DNA of 64,000 nucleotides from Tessaracoccus aquimaris (GCF_001997345.1 NZ_CP019606.1:2976001-3040000); one strand, 5' to 3'. Positions 36,212 through 45,490 are shown, counted from the stretch's first letter. Numbers and translations: made by a program. The notes: generated by a model from the sequence alone, not told the origin.

Positions 36212-37474
36212 TCAAGCCGGCTCGACCGGAGCGGCCCCTTCCGCGGCGTCTACGCCCTCGTCGTCGTCGCCGTGCTTCGGGCCGGTGGCCAGCACCTTGG
36301 CGGGGCCGACCGTCATGGCCGCGATGCCGGTGGTGATCGGCACGGACAGGATCAGCCCGATGGCCGAGGCGAAGGTGCGCACACCCTCCCCGGCGAACAT
36401 CTCCATGGTGAACAACGCAAGGGGCTCGCGGGCGGTGAAGAACAGCATCAGAAGCACCGTCAGGGCGGCGCCCGCGTAGGCGAACACGATGGTGTAGATC
36501 GTGGAGGCGATGTGGTCGCGGCCGATCCTCATGCCCGCGGCGAAGACCTTGCTGCGGGTCCATTCGGGGGCGGCGGCGCGCAGTTCCCAGACGGCGGAGG
36601 CCTGCGTGATGGTGACGTCGTTGAGGACGCCGAGGCCGCCGATGATGATGCCGACCATCAGCAGGTCCTGGAAGTTGATGGCGGGCGCGAGTTGGGCGAG
36701 GTCGTACTCGTTCTCGTCGGCGAACCCGGACAGCCTGGCCGCGTGCACGGCCAGCGCGCCGAGCGCGGTCGTGACGGCGAGCCCGATCAGCGTGCCCGCC
36801 AGTGCAGCGGAGGTGCGCATCGAGATGCCGTGCGCCACGTAGAGGACGATGAACATGATGGCCGTCGAGCCCGCGAGGGCGACGGCCATGCCTGGTTTGC
36901 CGACGATGACGGCGGGCAGCATGAAGCCGATCAGCACCCAGGCCGCGACCCCCAGGCCGACCATCGCCATCAGGCCGCGCAACCGCGCGACGGCGAGCAC
37001 CGCGACGACGAAGAGCACGGCCAGCGTGATGAGGACGGGCAACCGGTTCACGCCGCTGAACGAGTAGTGGACGCCGTCCGCGGTGTCGACTCGGGCGACC
37101 TCGATCCGGTCCCCCGCCTGGAGGCCGTTGTGCACGTTGGCGCCGGTCAACTCGACGGTGTTCTGGGTGCCGGCGTCGGGGCCGGAGGCGATGTCGATGG
37201 CAACCGTCAGGCAGGCCGCGGTGCCCGACGGTGTCTCGATGGAGGACTCGCAGCCCTCCGTCACGCTGGTGATGGTGGCGTCGGCGTAACTGACCCCCGG
37301 GGCGTCGACGACCTTGGTGAGGGCGCCATCCATCTCGGCGCCGCTCGGCCACAGCCAGATCATGCCCGCGACCGCGAACACGGCGAACACCGCGAGCAAC
37401 CCGATCAGGTACGTCCGCGCGCGCTGCCCGACCTCGACGACGCCATGGCTTCCGTGCGAATGTCCGTGACCCAT
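36212..37474 (-). CDS. YibE/F family membrane protein
   Basis: 420 residues. A His-rich start (MGHGHSHGSHG) precedes one membrane helix, an extracytoplasmic domain of about 90 residues and seven or so C-terminal helices. The core shows YibE/F features: HGISMRTSAALAGTLIGL, and INFQDLLMVGIIIGGLGVLN followed by DVTITQASAVWEL. The family is uncharacterised, a predicted permease. The His-rich N-terminus could bind metal. TAGGTT ends 6 nt before ATG, suggesting a leaderless mRNA. It is divergent from the small Cys protein. Confidence 0.88.
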   Translation of the reverse strand: MGHGHSHGSHGVVEVGQRARTYLIGLLAVFAVFAVAGMIWLWPSGAEMDGALTKVVDAPGVSYADATITSVTEGCESSIETPSGTAACLTVAIDIASGPDAGTQNTVELTGANVHNGLQAGDRIEVARVDTADGVHYSFSGVNRLPVLITLAVLFVVAVLAVARLRGLMAMVGLGVAAWVLIGFMLPAVIVGKPGMAVALAGSTAIMFIVLYVAHGISMRTSAALAGTLIGLAVTTALGALAVHAARLSGFADENEYDLAQLAPAINFQDLLMVGIIIGGLGVLNDVTITQASAVWELRAAAPEWTRSKVFAAGMRIGRDHIASTIYTIVFAYAGAALTVLLMLFFTAREPLALFTMEMFAGEGVRTFASAIGLILSVPITTGIAAMTVGPAKVLATGPKHGDDDEGVDAAEGAAPVEPA

Positions 37475-37540
37475 GCCGACAACCTACAGTCGAGCCGTGC
37501 GACTCGCCCATGCCGAGCCTCGGGTGGCGAAGACGATTGG

Positions 37541-37562
37541 TTACTACAGAATGTAGGGGTAA
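37541..37562. promoter_or_regulatory. Imperfect palindrome in divergent YibE/F gap
   Basis: TTACTACAGAATGTAGGGGTAA contains CTACA-GAA-TGTAG within outer TTAC/GTAA arms, reminiscent of TACAnnTGTA operators of the BlaI/CopY repressor family, though with a 3-nt spacer. It lies 14 nt before the small Cys protein start. Confidence 0.35.
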
Positions 37563-37575
37563 AGTCGGGGGCGCC

Positions 37576-37764
37576 ATGACTGCCCCTCCCGCCGCCAAGA
37601 AGGCGACCAGGCGCCCGCCCGATCCGAAGTGCCCACTGCGCCCCGGAGAGCCGTGCACCCTCTGCCAGGCGAGCGTCACCGGCCCGCAGGACTGCGGGCT
37701 GGTCTACCTGATCATGGACGACCCCGAGGCACGCGAGGCGTTCAACGCGTCACGACGCCGCTGA
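37576..37764 (+). CDS. Small conserved Cys-rich protein
   Basis: 62 residues from ATG 37576. Four Cys in CPLRPGEPCTLC and DCG suggest a metal site. The phrase VTGPQDCGLVYLIMDDPE recurs, as I recall, in short conserved actinobacterial proteins of unknown function. Basic N-terminus (MTAPPAAKKATRR). It is short, but strongly biased codons and the downstream spacing support it. No function can be given. Confidence 0.7.
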   Translation: MTAPPAAKKATRRPPDPKCPLRPGEPCTLCQASVTGPQDCGLVYLIMDDPEAREAFNASRRR

Positions 37765-37805
37765 ACCCGCGTCGATGACGCCCCGCCGCGGGCTAGGCTG
37801 ACGCG

Positions 37806-39026
37806 GTGCCCCACGCCCTTGACCCCACCTATGTCGCGACGGTGCGGCGGCGCTCCCTCCTCGTCCTGTCGCTCGGCCAGGTGCTGGGCGGCGTCGCGTT
37901 CGGGGCCACCGTCTCGCTCGGCGCGCTGCTGGCCGCGGAGGTCTCCGGCGACGAGGGCCTCTCCGGCCTCGCGACCGCCGCCGTGACGCTCGGCACCGCC
38001 GCCTTCGCCGTCCCGCTGGCCGCGCTCGCTCGACGGTCCGGGCGTCGCCCGGCGCTCGCCACCGGAATGCTGATCGCGCTTGTCGGGGTCGCGCTCGTCG
38101 TGCTTGCGCGCGCCGTCGACCAGTTCCCGCTGCTGTTGGCCGCGTTCGCGCTGATCGGGGCGGGGCAGGCCGCGAACCTGCAGTCGCGCTTCGCAGCGAG
38201 CGACCTCGCTACCGACGCGACCCGCAGCCGCGACCTGTCGCTGGTCGTCTGGGCCACCACGATCGGCGCGGTGCTCGGCCCCAACCTCGTCGGCCCCGGC
38301 GAGGCCCTCGGCAGGCTCGTCGGGATGCCGAGCCTGACCGGCCCGTACCTCTTCACCGTCGCGGCCCAACTACTCGGCGTCGCCATGTACCTGATCTTCC
38401 TGCGCCCCGACCCGCTTGTCCTTGCGCAGCGGGTGGCCCGCGACGGCGGCACGAGCGTGAGCACCGTCAGGGACCATCCGGCGATGGCCAGGTTCGCGAT
38501 CCTCGCCGTCGCGGGGTCGCACGCGGTGATGGTGTCGGTGATGGCGATGACGCCGATCCACTTGATGCACCACGGTGCCGAGATCACCGTCGTCGGGCTG
38601 ACCATCAGCCTGCACATCGCGGGCATGTACGCGCTGTCGCCGGTGTTCGGGGTGCTGTCGGACCGGATGGGGCGCATCCCGACGATCCTGCTCGGCCAGG
38701 CGATCCTGGTCGCGTCGCTGCTGCTCGCCTTCGCGGGGCAGGCCTCGGTGCTCGCGGTCGGCATCGCGCTGGTGCTGCTCGGCCTCGGCTGGAGCGCCTC
38801 GACGGTTGCGGGGGCCGCGCTCCTGACGGAGTCGTCCTCGCCGGAGATGCGCGTCGCCCGGCAGGGTCGCAGCGACCTGACGATGAGCCTGGTGGGCGCG
38901 GCTGGCGCGATCGGCGCGGGCGTGCTGCTCGGCTGGATCGGCTACGGCGGGCTGGCCCTGGTGTCGCTGATCGTGGTCGCCGCGGTGGTCGCGGCCGCGT
39001 TGGTCGCCCGGCAACTCGACCGCTGA
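37806..39026 (+). CDS. MFS transporter
   Basis: 406 residues, twelve predicted helices. The loop 2-3 motif appears as LARRSGRRPALATG and the loop 8-9 counterpart as GVLSDRMGRIPTILLGQ, both typical of major facilitator efflux proteins. GTG start with TAGGCT ending 6 nt upstream, which suggests a leaderless mRNA. Substrate unknown; drug or metabolite export is the usual role. Convergent with the small membrane protein downstream. Confidence 0.9.
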   Translation: MPHALDPTYVATVRRRSLLVLSLGQVLGGVAFGATVSLGALLAAEVSGDEGLSGLATAAVTLGTAAFAVPLAALARRSGRRPALATGMLIALVGVALVVLARAVDQFPLLLAAFALIGAGQAANLQSRFAASDLATDATRSRDLSLVVWATTIGAVLGPNLVGPGEALGRLVGMPSLTGPYLFTVAAQLLGVAMYLIFLRPDPLVLAQRVARDGGTSVSTVRDHPAMARFAILAVAGSHAVMVSVMAMTPIHLMHHGAEITVVGLTISLHIAGMYALSPVFGVLSDRMGRIPTILLGQAILVASLLLAFAGQASVLAVGIALVLLGLGWSASTVAGAALLTESSSPEMRVARQGRSDLTMSLVGAAGAIGAGVLLGWIGYGGLALVSLIVVAAVVAAALVARQLDR

Positions 39027-39040
39027 AGCGCGGCGCGAGG

Positions 39041-39313
39041 TCAGCCGCCCAGCACTCCGAGCACGAGGGTCGCGACGGCCCCGGCGGCGAGCCCGCCGAG
39101 CAGCAGCGGGACGGCGTGCTTCAGGAACCGCACGACAAGGGCCGACCCGCCCACGATCAGGACGACGGCGACCGCCAGTTTGAGCCACCACGCCGAGGTG
39201 ACGGCGTCGGGCGACACGGAGACGAGCCGCACCAGAATCCCGGGGAACGCGCCGAGCGCCGCCCCGACGAGCGCGAGGATCCAGCGACCCCAGGTCGGCA
39301 CTTCGGAGAACAC
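39041..39313 (-). CDS. Small membrane protein
   Basis: 90 residues from a GTG. Three hydrophobic segments (WILALVGAALGAFPGILVRL, LKLAVAVVLIVGGSALVV, VPLLLGGLAAGAVATLVLGV). No recognised family. It lies downstream of the iron operon on the same strand, 46 nt after the NifU-like gene, and could be cotranscribed with it. Confidence 0.55.
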   Translation of the reverse strand: MFSEVPTWGRWILALVGAALGAFPGILVRLVSVSPDAVTSAWWLKLAVAVVLIVGGSALVVRFLKHAVPLLLGGLAAGAVATLVLGVLGG

Positions 39314-39359
39314 GCAGCCATCCTCCCACGCACCCAGCGGCGCGGTGCGGCGGTGCGGG

Positions 39360-39926
39360 TCAGCGACCCCGACCCGGTACGGGTAGTCCGAGCCAACCAG
39401 ACGTCGACGGGTGGCCGCCCTCGAGTCGCTCGACCCGGGTCAGCCCCGGGTAGCGCTGCTTGACGGTCGCCTCGATGCGGTCGTGCAGCGTCGACCCGGC
39501 GGCGGGGCAGTCCTCGCAGGCGCCGCCGAAGTCGAGGGTCAGCACGTCGGGGGTCGCGTCGGAGACGGTGATGTGGCCGCCGTGCGACGCGACGTAACTG
39601 CTGAGCTCGCCCTCCAGCACCTCGCGGGCGATCAGGCCGAGCAGTTCGGCCGATCCCTCCTCGATCTCCCAACCGTCAAGGTCGACGGCCTGGCCGATCG
39701 CGTCGCGGATCCGGGGGCCGTGCTCGGTCCACGTCTGCGACGGGTCGAGCCACGTCCACACGCCGCCGCGCTCCACGAAGGCCTTGGTGAGGACGCCGTA
39801 TTCGAGCATCGGGCCGATGGTGCCCGGCGCCTTGACGACGCGCCCGACGGGAATCTCGACGTCGGTGACCCAGCGGATCGCCTGCGGTTCGCCGGGGACG
39901 GCTTGGGGGTGCAGCGTGCGTTTCAT
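39360..39926 (-). CDS. NifU-like C-terminal domain protein in feo operon
   Basis: 188 residues. The C-terminal half is the NifU scaffold domain with the Fe-S-binding CxxC: DFGGACEDCPAAGSTL near 140, then TVKQRYPGLTRVERL. The N-terminal part (about 90 residues) is not recognised, but MLEYGVLTKAFVERGGVWTW resembles the Nfu N-terminal domain. ATG overlaps the feoB stop (ATGA). Its place after feoA and feoB, where many bacteria have FeoC, suggests an iron or Fe-S sensing or delivery role linked to ferrous uptake. Confidence 0.85.
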   Translation of the reverse strand: MKRTLHPQAVPGEPQAIRWVTDVEIPVGRVVKAPGTIGPMLEYGVLTKAFVERGGVWTWLDPSQTWTEHGPRIRDAIGQAVDLDGWEIEEGSAELLGLIAREVLEGELSSYVASHGGHITVSDATPDVLTLDFGGACEDCPAAGSTLHDRIEATVKQRYPGLTRVERLEGGHPSTSGWLGLPVPGRGR

Positions 39927-41853
39927 GTCAGTGCTCCGACGACGGTGTGCGCGAGGAGGGCCATCACCCAGGCCGTCACGCCGAGATAGGTGAACGCGAT
40001 GGCGGGCCATCGCCAGGTGCCGGTCTCGCGGCGCATCACGGCGAGCGTCGACATGCACTGCAGCGCATAGACGAAGAACACCAGCAGCGCGGCGATGGTG
40101 GGCGGGGTGAAGACCTTCTCGCCCTTGTGCGGGCCGCTGTCGTGGGTCATCCCGGCCAGCGCGGAGGACGGGTTCTCCGGGTCGGACGCCGAGGCGACCT
40201 GGCCGAGCGTCGAGACGAACACCTCGCGGGCGGCGAGCGAGGAGAGCACGCCGATGTTGACGCGCCAGTCGAAGCCGAGCGGCTCGAAGACCGGTTCGAC
40301 GGCGTGCCCGACCCACGCTGCGGCCGAGTGGTCGAGCGTGTAGGCGGTGACGGCGACGTCGTCGGTCGGGTCGATCCCGGCGTCGACGAGTTCGGCGGTG
40401 CCGCGGACGGGGAGGTTGAGCAGCGCCCAGAGGACGACGGTGGTGAGCAGGATGATCGAGGTGACCTTGCGCAGGAACGCCTTGCACGCGTCCCACACCG
40501 AGATGGCGACGGTCTTCAGCCGCGGCAGCCGGTATGAGGGCATCTCCATGTAGAACGGCAGCCCGACGCCGGAGCGCCCGACGATCCGCTTGAAGAACCA
40601 CGCGGACGTCATCGCGGAGGCCGCGCCGAGCAGGTACAGGCCGAACATGATGGCGCCCTGCGCACGGAACGGGCCCCAGCCGAGTTCCGGCGGCACCAGC
40701 ATGCCGATCATCAGCACGTAGACGGGAAGCCGCGCGGAGCAGGTCATCAGCGGCGCGGCCATCATCGTCGCCAACCGGTCCTTGGCGGACGGAAGGGTCC
40801 TGGTCGCCATGATGCCGGGGATCGCACAGGCCAGGGAGCTGAGCAGCGCCACGAACGCGCGACCCTCCAGGCCCGCCGTCGCCATGATGCGGTCCATCAG
40901 GTAGGCGGCCCGCGAGAGGTAGCCGCTGCCCTCGAGCAGCGAGATCAGCACGAACAGCAGCGAGATCTGTGGCAGGAACACCAGCACGCCGCCGACGCCG
41001 CCGATCAGCGCGTCTGCCACGAAACTGGCGAGCCAGCCGATCGGGATGGTGGCGCGGGCGACCTCGCCGAGCCAGGCGAAGCCCTGTTCGATCCAGCCCT
41101 GCAGCGGCGCGGCGACCGCGAAGATCGTCTGGAAGAACAGGAACATCGTGACGAAGAAGATGATGCTGCCGAGCACGGGGTGCAGCAGGATCGCGTCGAG
41201 TTTCCCGGTGCGCGAGTCGGGGTCCGGCGGCGCGTAGTGGGCCGACTTCAGGACGGACTGGGCCCAGCCGACGACGTCCTCCGGTTCGGTGGGGGCGGGA
41301 ACGGCGGCTTGGCCCAGCCGGACGGGTCGGCCAGCACCTCGCGAAGCGCCTCGACGCCCCGCCGTTCGCCCGCGACGACGGGAAGCACTTTCAGCCCGAG
41401 CGCCCGGCCGAGCGCCTCCGGGTCGACCCGGCCGCCCCGCCGAACCAGTTCGTCGACGAAGGTCAGCACGACGGCGGTCGGAAGGCCGGCCTGCAGCACC
41501 TGCGTGACGAGGCCGAGGCCGCGGCGCAGGTTGGTCGCGTCGACCACCAGCAGCACGCCGGAGAGTTCGTCGGCCTCCTCAAGCACCGCGGCGACGATCT
41601 GCTCGTCGGGGCTGATCGGGTCGAGCGAGTAGGTGCCTGGCAGGTCCTCGACGACGACGGGGCCAGCGGTCGTCTCGACGGCGCCCTCGTAGCGGGCGAC
41701 CGTGACACCGGGATAGTTGCCGGTCTTGGCGCGCAGGCCGGTCAGGCCGTTGAACAGCGTGGTCTTTCCCGCGTTGGGCGACCCAACAAGCGCGACCCGG
41801 GCGGCGCCCTGCACGCTTGGCGCGGCGGGCGCTCCGTGGTGGTGATGCGTCAT
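39923..41853 (-). pseudogene. feoB: Ferrous iron transporter FeoB, frame broken once
   Basis: About 643 residues when repaired. The N-terminal G domain has P-loop GSPNAGKTTLFN, LPGTYSLDPISPDEQI as G3 and switch, and VVDATNLRRG. The usual NxxD (G4) appears as LTFVDE. The C-terminal membrane domain has the Gate motifs (FLPQISLLFVLISLLEGSGY, LSSLACAIPGIMATR, TCSARLPVYVL). The frames part near 41291-41295, where a G5 run (C5 on the coding strand) needs one more base to give PFPPPTEPEDVVGWAQ. N-terminal MTHHHHG is His-rich. The start overlaps the feoA stop by 4 nt. Confidence 0.9.
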
Positions 41854-42140
41854 GCAGCGACCAGGATGCGGTGTGCCTCCGCGCGACGCAGCACGATCTC
41901 GATGCCGCCGACGCGGAACATCAGGGGGTCGCCAAGCGGGGCGCGGCGCAGCCTCTCGACGGTCTCGCCGGGCGTGAACCCGAGGTCGAACAGGCGCCTG
42001 GCAACGACGTCGTCGGAGTCGAACCCGACGATGGCGGAGGTCTCGCCCGCGGGCAGCACGTCCAGGGTGCGGGTCGACTGCGCGGCGAGTGCCTTCGCGG
42101 TCGTGCAGCGCCTGGCGGCGAAGCGTTCGACGAGGGTCAT
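41850..42140 (-). CDS. feoA: FeoA family protein (SH3-like)
   Basis: 96 residues. It has the FeoA domain: residues SAIVGFDSDDVVARRLFDLG, GFTPGETVERL, and GDPLMFRVGGIEIVLRRAEA, a small beta-barrel that partners FeoB in ferrous iron uptake. The N-terminal 30 residues are an extension. First gene of feoA-feoB-NifU-like; the stop overlaps the feoB ATG. A candidate iron box lies 52 nt upstream. Confidence 0.93.
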   Translation of the reverse strand: MTLVERFAARRCTTAKALAAQSTRTLDVLPAGETSAIVGFDSDDVVARRLFDLGFTPGETVERLRRAPLGDPLMFRVGGIEIVLRRAEAHRILVAA

Positions 42141-42191
42141 GGGAATTACGCTAACACCGCATCCCCAAATGCCGATCCCCGGGTCCGGATA

Positions 42192-42210
42192 GTTGGTGAG
42201 GCTTGCCTCA
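42192..42210. promoter_or_regulatory. Candidate DtxR/IdeR iron box
   Basis: GTTGGTGAGGCTTGCCTCA contains a perfect TGAGGC-TT-GCCTCA inverted repeat and matches about 13 of 19 positions of the consensus TTAGGTTAGSCTAACCTAA. It sits between the divergent feoA and CDF transporter starts, so it could control either. Confidence 0.45.
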
Positions 42211-42268
42211 TCGAGGTGCAGGAACGGGGCGTGACACGGGTTTACGCTTGGCGGGGAGAGGGGTGCCC

Positions 42269-43258
42269 ATGACCGTCGTGATCGCCTTCGTGGCGAACAT
42301 CCTGGTGGCGATCGCCAAGTCGATCGCCGCGTTCCTCACGGGCTCGGCGGCGATGGTCGCCGAGGCCGCCCACTCGTGGGCCGACGCTGGCAACGAGATC
42401 TTCCTGCTGATCGCCGACCGGGCGGGGGCACGGAAGAAGGACGCCAAGCATCCGTTCGGGTACGGCCGCAGTTCCTTCGTGTGGAGCCTGATCGCTGCGT
42501 TCGGCATCTTCACCGCCGGGTCGATCGTGTCGATCACCCACGGCATCACGGAACTGCGCAACCCCGCCCCCGTGGAAAGCCCCGGCATCGCCTACCTGGT
42601 GCTCGGCATCGCCTTCGTGCTGGAGGGGGCGTCGTTCACGCAGGCCCTGCTCAAGTCACGCAAGCTCGCGAGGCGACGCGGGCGCAGCACCTGGGACTAC
42701 GTCCTCGGCACCTCCGACACCACGCTGCGCGCCGTCTTCTTCGAGGACGCCGCTGCCCTGGTCGGCCTGCTCCTCGCGGGCGGCGCGATCGCTCTGCATC
42801 AGGTGACCGGATACGCCTACTGGGACGCCATCGGCTCGATCGCCGTCGGCGTGCTGCTCGGCATCGTCGCCGTGGTCCTGATCCAGCGCAACCTTGCGTT
42901 CCTCGTCGGCACCTCCATCTCCACCGAACTGCGCGACGCCGCGGGTCGCGCGCTGCTGTCGTCGCCCGGCGTCTCGCGGGTGACGTACCTGCACATCGAG
43001 TACGTCGGTCCGAACCGCCTGTTCCTGGTCGCTGAGGTCGACCTGACGGGCGATCAGGCCGAGCACGACGTCGCCCGTCGACTGCGCGACATCGAGCGCC
43101 AGATCGAGGACCACGAACTGATCGAGGCGGTGGTGCTGTCGCTCTCGGTCGACGACGAACCGTCGCTCACCTTCGACGGTCCGGTCGGCAAGGCCTCGAC
43201 GCTCATGACCGGCCTGGCCGAAGCGGACCCCGACCGGGACCCCGAGCCGCGGGATTGA
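42269..43258 (+). CDS. Cation diffusion facilitator family transporter
   Basis: 329 residues; six helices then a cytosolic metal-sensing domain. Metal-site motifs of CDF proteins are visible: EAAHSWADAGNEIFLLI in helix 2 and FFEDAAALVGLLLAGG in helix 5. ATG 42269 has GGGGAGAGGGG upstream. The product probably exports zinc, iron or manganese. It is divergent from the feo operon across a candidate iron box, which hints at iron efflux, but no residue decides the metal. Confidence 0.9.
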   Translation: MTVVIAFVANILVAIAKSIAAFLTGSAAMVAEAAHSWADAGNEIFLLIADRAGARKKDAKHPFGYGRSSFVWSLIAAFGIFTAGSIVSITHGITELRNPAPVESPGIAYLVLGIAFVLEGASFTQALLKSRKLARRRGRSTWDYVLGTSDTTLRAVFFEDAAALVGLLLAGGAIALHQVTGYAYWDAIGSIAVGVLLGIVAVVLIQRNLAFLVGTSISTELRDAAGRALLSSPGVSRVTYLHIEYVGPNRLFLVAEVDLTGDQAEHDVARRLRDIERQIEDHELIEAVVLSLSVDDEPSLTFDGPVGKASTLMTGLAEADPDRDPEPRD

Positions 43259-43291
43259 GCCGCGGGGTTGGGCCTGGTGACGGCCCTGCGA

Positions 43292-44666
43292 TGAGCATGT
43301 TTGGTGTCTCGTTGCGCGACACGCCGGGCGGGCTCAGGTGGTGGGTGCAACAACTTGGTTGGAGGGTTGTTGTGTCGTATCCGGGTGTGGTTCGGGAGAT
43401 GGTGTTAGCCAGGATCGCTGGGGGTGAGTCTGGGTTCGCGGTAGCGCGGGAGACCGGGATTGGTCACGCGAGTGTGCGGAGGTGGGCCAAGCTCGCTGGT
43501 ATGAGTTTCCAAGTTGGCCGTTTAGGTGGTGTCCCAGGAGCGGCGGAGCATCGACGTAAACGTCCCCTGCAACGGATCGAGCCTCAGATCGAGGAGGCTG
43601 ACTGGGTCGACCCGCGAGGGTGTTTGACCCGGGAAGCTCGGGTCGTGATCGAGGTCCGACTCCGGGACGGCTGGTCCCAATCGAAGATTGCTGCCGTGCT
43701 CGGGGTGCATCGGTCAACGGTGTCGCGTGAGGTTCGACGGGTTCCTGGCCGGTATCGGGCCAGACCCGCCCAGCGCGCCAGGCAGGCTGCCGCTCGACGA
43801 CCACGACCCTCGAAGCTTGGTCCCGGGACACCACTGCGCCGGGAGGTGATCACCGGTTTGAGCGGGCGGTACTCTCCCGAACAGATCGCTGGACGACTGA
43901 AACGACAGTTCCCTGACCGGCAGGATATGTGGGTGAGCCACGAAACGATCTATCAGGCGCTCTACGTTCAAGGGGCTGGCGCGCTCCGGCATGAACTGAC
44001 CGTGGAGAAGGCACTCCGGTCAGGCCGGAAGAGCCGCAAACCGCAGTCGAAACTGGTCGGCGCGCCGGTGTCGTCCAGGTCCTGGATCGGGCCTGACACG
44101 ATCATCACTGCCCGACCAGTCGAAGCCCTCGATCGGGCAGTACCTGGCCATTGGGAAGGTGACCTCGTGATCGGCCGCGACTCGCGTTCGGCGTTGATCA
44201 CCCTGAACGAACGCGCTTCACGGTTCACGCTGATCTCCAGGCTCGATACCCATGACTCGGTCACCGTCACTGACCGGCTGCAGGAGATGATCCACCGGCT
44301 CCCCGCCGCGGCGTTCAAGACGTTGACCTGGGACCAAGGAGTCGAGATGGCCCGGCATGCTCAGTTCACGATCGCGAGCGGTATCCGGGTGTTCTTCTGT
44401 GATCCTCACTCGCCCTGGCAGCGGCCCACCAACGAGAACGGGAACGGACTCATCAGAGATTTCTTCCCGAAGGGCACTGATTTCACCACCGTGACCGATC
44501 AAGAGATCGCCGACATGGAGACCAGCCTCAACAACAGACCCCGCAAGGTCTTGAACTTCGCCACCCCCGCTGAAACACTCCAACAAATACTCAACGTTGC
44601 GTCGACCACTTGAAACCGCCCCGGGAGTTCGCGGCAGATCTGACAACGAGTAACCAAACATGCTCA
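43292..44666 (+). mobile_element. IS30-family insertion sequence
   Basis: A 1375-bp element bounded by 23-bp inverted repeats: left end TGAGCATGTTTGGT-GT-CTCGTTG (43292-43314) and right end, read inward, TGAGCATGTTTGGT-TA-CTCGTTG (44644-44666), differing at two bases. It carries one transposase gene. Short target duplications could not be defined with confidence. It inserted 33 nt after the CDF transporter stop and about 70 nt before the sirtuin gene. Confidence 0.9.
43372..44613 (+). CDS. IS30 family transposase
   Basis: 413 residues from GTG 43372, chosen because GGAGGG lies 5-6 nt upstream; earlier in-frame ATGs at 43255 and 43291 fall before or within the left inverted repeat. There are two N-terminal HTH segments (GFAVARETGIGHASVRRWAK; QSKIAAVLGVHRSTVSREVR). 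The IS30 DDE core follows: GHWEGDLVIGR, LTWDQGVEMARH, and the Glu in NENGNGLIRDFFPKGTDF. The frame appears intact, so the element may be active. Confidence 0.93.
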   Translation: MSYPGVVREMVLARIAGGESGFAVARETGIGHASVRRWAKLAGMSFQVGRLGGVPGAAEHRRKRPLQRIEPQIEEADWVDPRGCLTREARVVIEVRLRDGWSQSKIAAVLGVHRSTVSREVRRVPGRYRARPAQRARQAAARRPRPSKLGPGTPLRREVITGLSGRYSPEQIAGRLKRQFPDRQDMWVSHETIYQALYVQGAGALRHELTVEKALRSGRKSRKPQSKLVGAPVSSRSWIGPDTIITARPVEALDRAVPGHWEGDLVIGRDSRSALITLNERASRFTLISRLDTHDSVTVTDRLQEMIHRLPAAAFKTLTWDQGVEMARHAQFTIASGIRVFFCDPHSPWQRPTNENGNGLIRDFFPKGTDFTTVTDQEIADMETSLNNRPRKVLNFATPAETLQQILNVASTT

Positions 44667-44734
44667 AGGTCTGACCCTCTCACCGGCACCTGCATCACGC
44701 CGCGCGGTTGGGGCAGGCTGACTAGATTGGTCCC

Positions 44735-45490
44735 ATGGGCAAGGTCACATCTCTCGCCGATGCCACCAGGATCGTGATCCTGAGCGGCGCTGGACTGTCG
44801 ACGGCGGCCGGAATACCCGACTTCCGCGGGCCGAACGGGCTCTGGACGCGCGACCCGTTCGCCGAACTCGTCTCCAATCTCTCCTGGTACCTCCGCGACG
44901 AGGACGTCCGGAAGTCGGCATGGCAGCGCCGCGCCGACCCGGCCGCCTGGGCCGCGAAGCCGACGCCCGCCCACGAGGCGATCGTCGAACTGGAGCGGCA
45001 GGGCCGCCTCCGGGCCGTCATCACGCAGAACACCGACGGCCTGCAGCAGGTCGCCGGGTCATCGCCGCGCCTCGTGCACGAGATCCACGGGTCGATGCGC
45101 ACCTGGCGCTGCGAGATGTGCGGCAAGGGCGGCCCCATGGAGGAGATGGTCGCCCGGGTCCAAGCCGGGGAGGACGACCCCCGCTGCCCGCACTGCGGCG
45201 GCATCACCCGCGCCACCGTCATCCTCTTCGAGGAGGTCCTCGACGCGGACGTGCTGGAGGCCTCGGTGAAGGCCGCGGAGGACTGCGACGCCATCATCGC
45301 CGTCGGCACCACGCTGAGCGTGTACCCGGTCGCGGCGCTGTTCCCGCTCGCCAAGGAGCGGGGCGCCTACACGGTGATCGTCAACGACTCCCCCACCGCC
45401 TACGACGACGAGGCGGACGAGGTGATCAGGGGCGACCTGGACGAGACACTTCCCCGCCTTCTCGGCCTTGAGGTCGGCTCGTCGACATGA
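44735..45490 (+). CDS. Sir2 family NAD-dependent protein deacylase
   Basis: 251 residues of the sirtuin family. NAD-binding GAGLSTAAGIPDFRG (18-32), QNTDGLQQ, catalytic His in HEIHGS, and a four-Cys zinc module (CEMC and CPHC about 20 residues apart) are all present. It removes acyl groups from lysine using NAD+; the Ala in STAAG rather than Ser is common in class III bacterial sirtuins. TAGATT ends 6 nt before ATG, suggesting a leaderless mRNA. The stop overlaps the next gene start by 4 nt. Confidence 0.95.
   Translation: MGKVTSLADATRIVILSGAGLSTAAGIPDFRGPNGLWTRDPFAELVSNLSWYLRDEDVRKSAWQRRADPAAWAAKPTPAHEAIVELERQGRLRAVITQNTDGLQQVAGSSPRLVHEIHGSMRTWRCEMCGKGGPMEEMVARVQAGEDDPRCPHCGGITRATVILFEEVLDADVLEASVKAAEDCDAIIAVGTTLSVYPVAALFPLAKERGAYTVIVNDSPTAYDDEADEVIRGDLDETLPRLLGLEVGSST

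Noticed and set aside
44618-44734. Target-site duplication of the IS30 element
   Set aside because: Flanking bases (CGA and AGG) do not match clearly, so no duplication is claimed.
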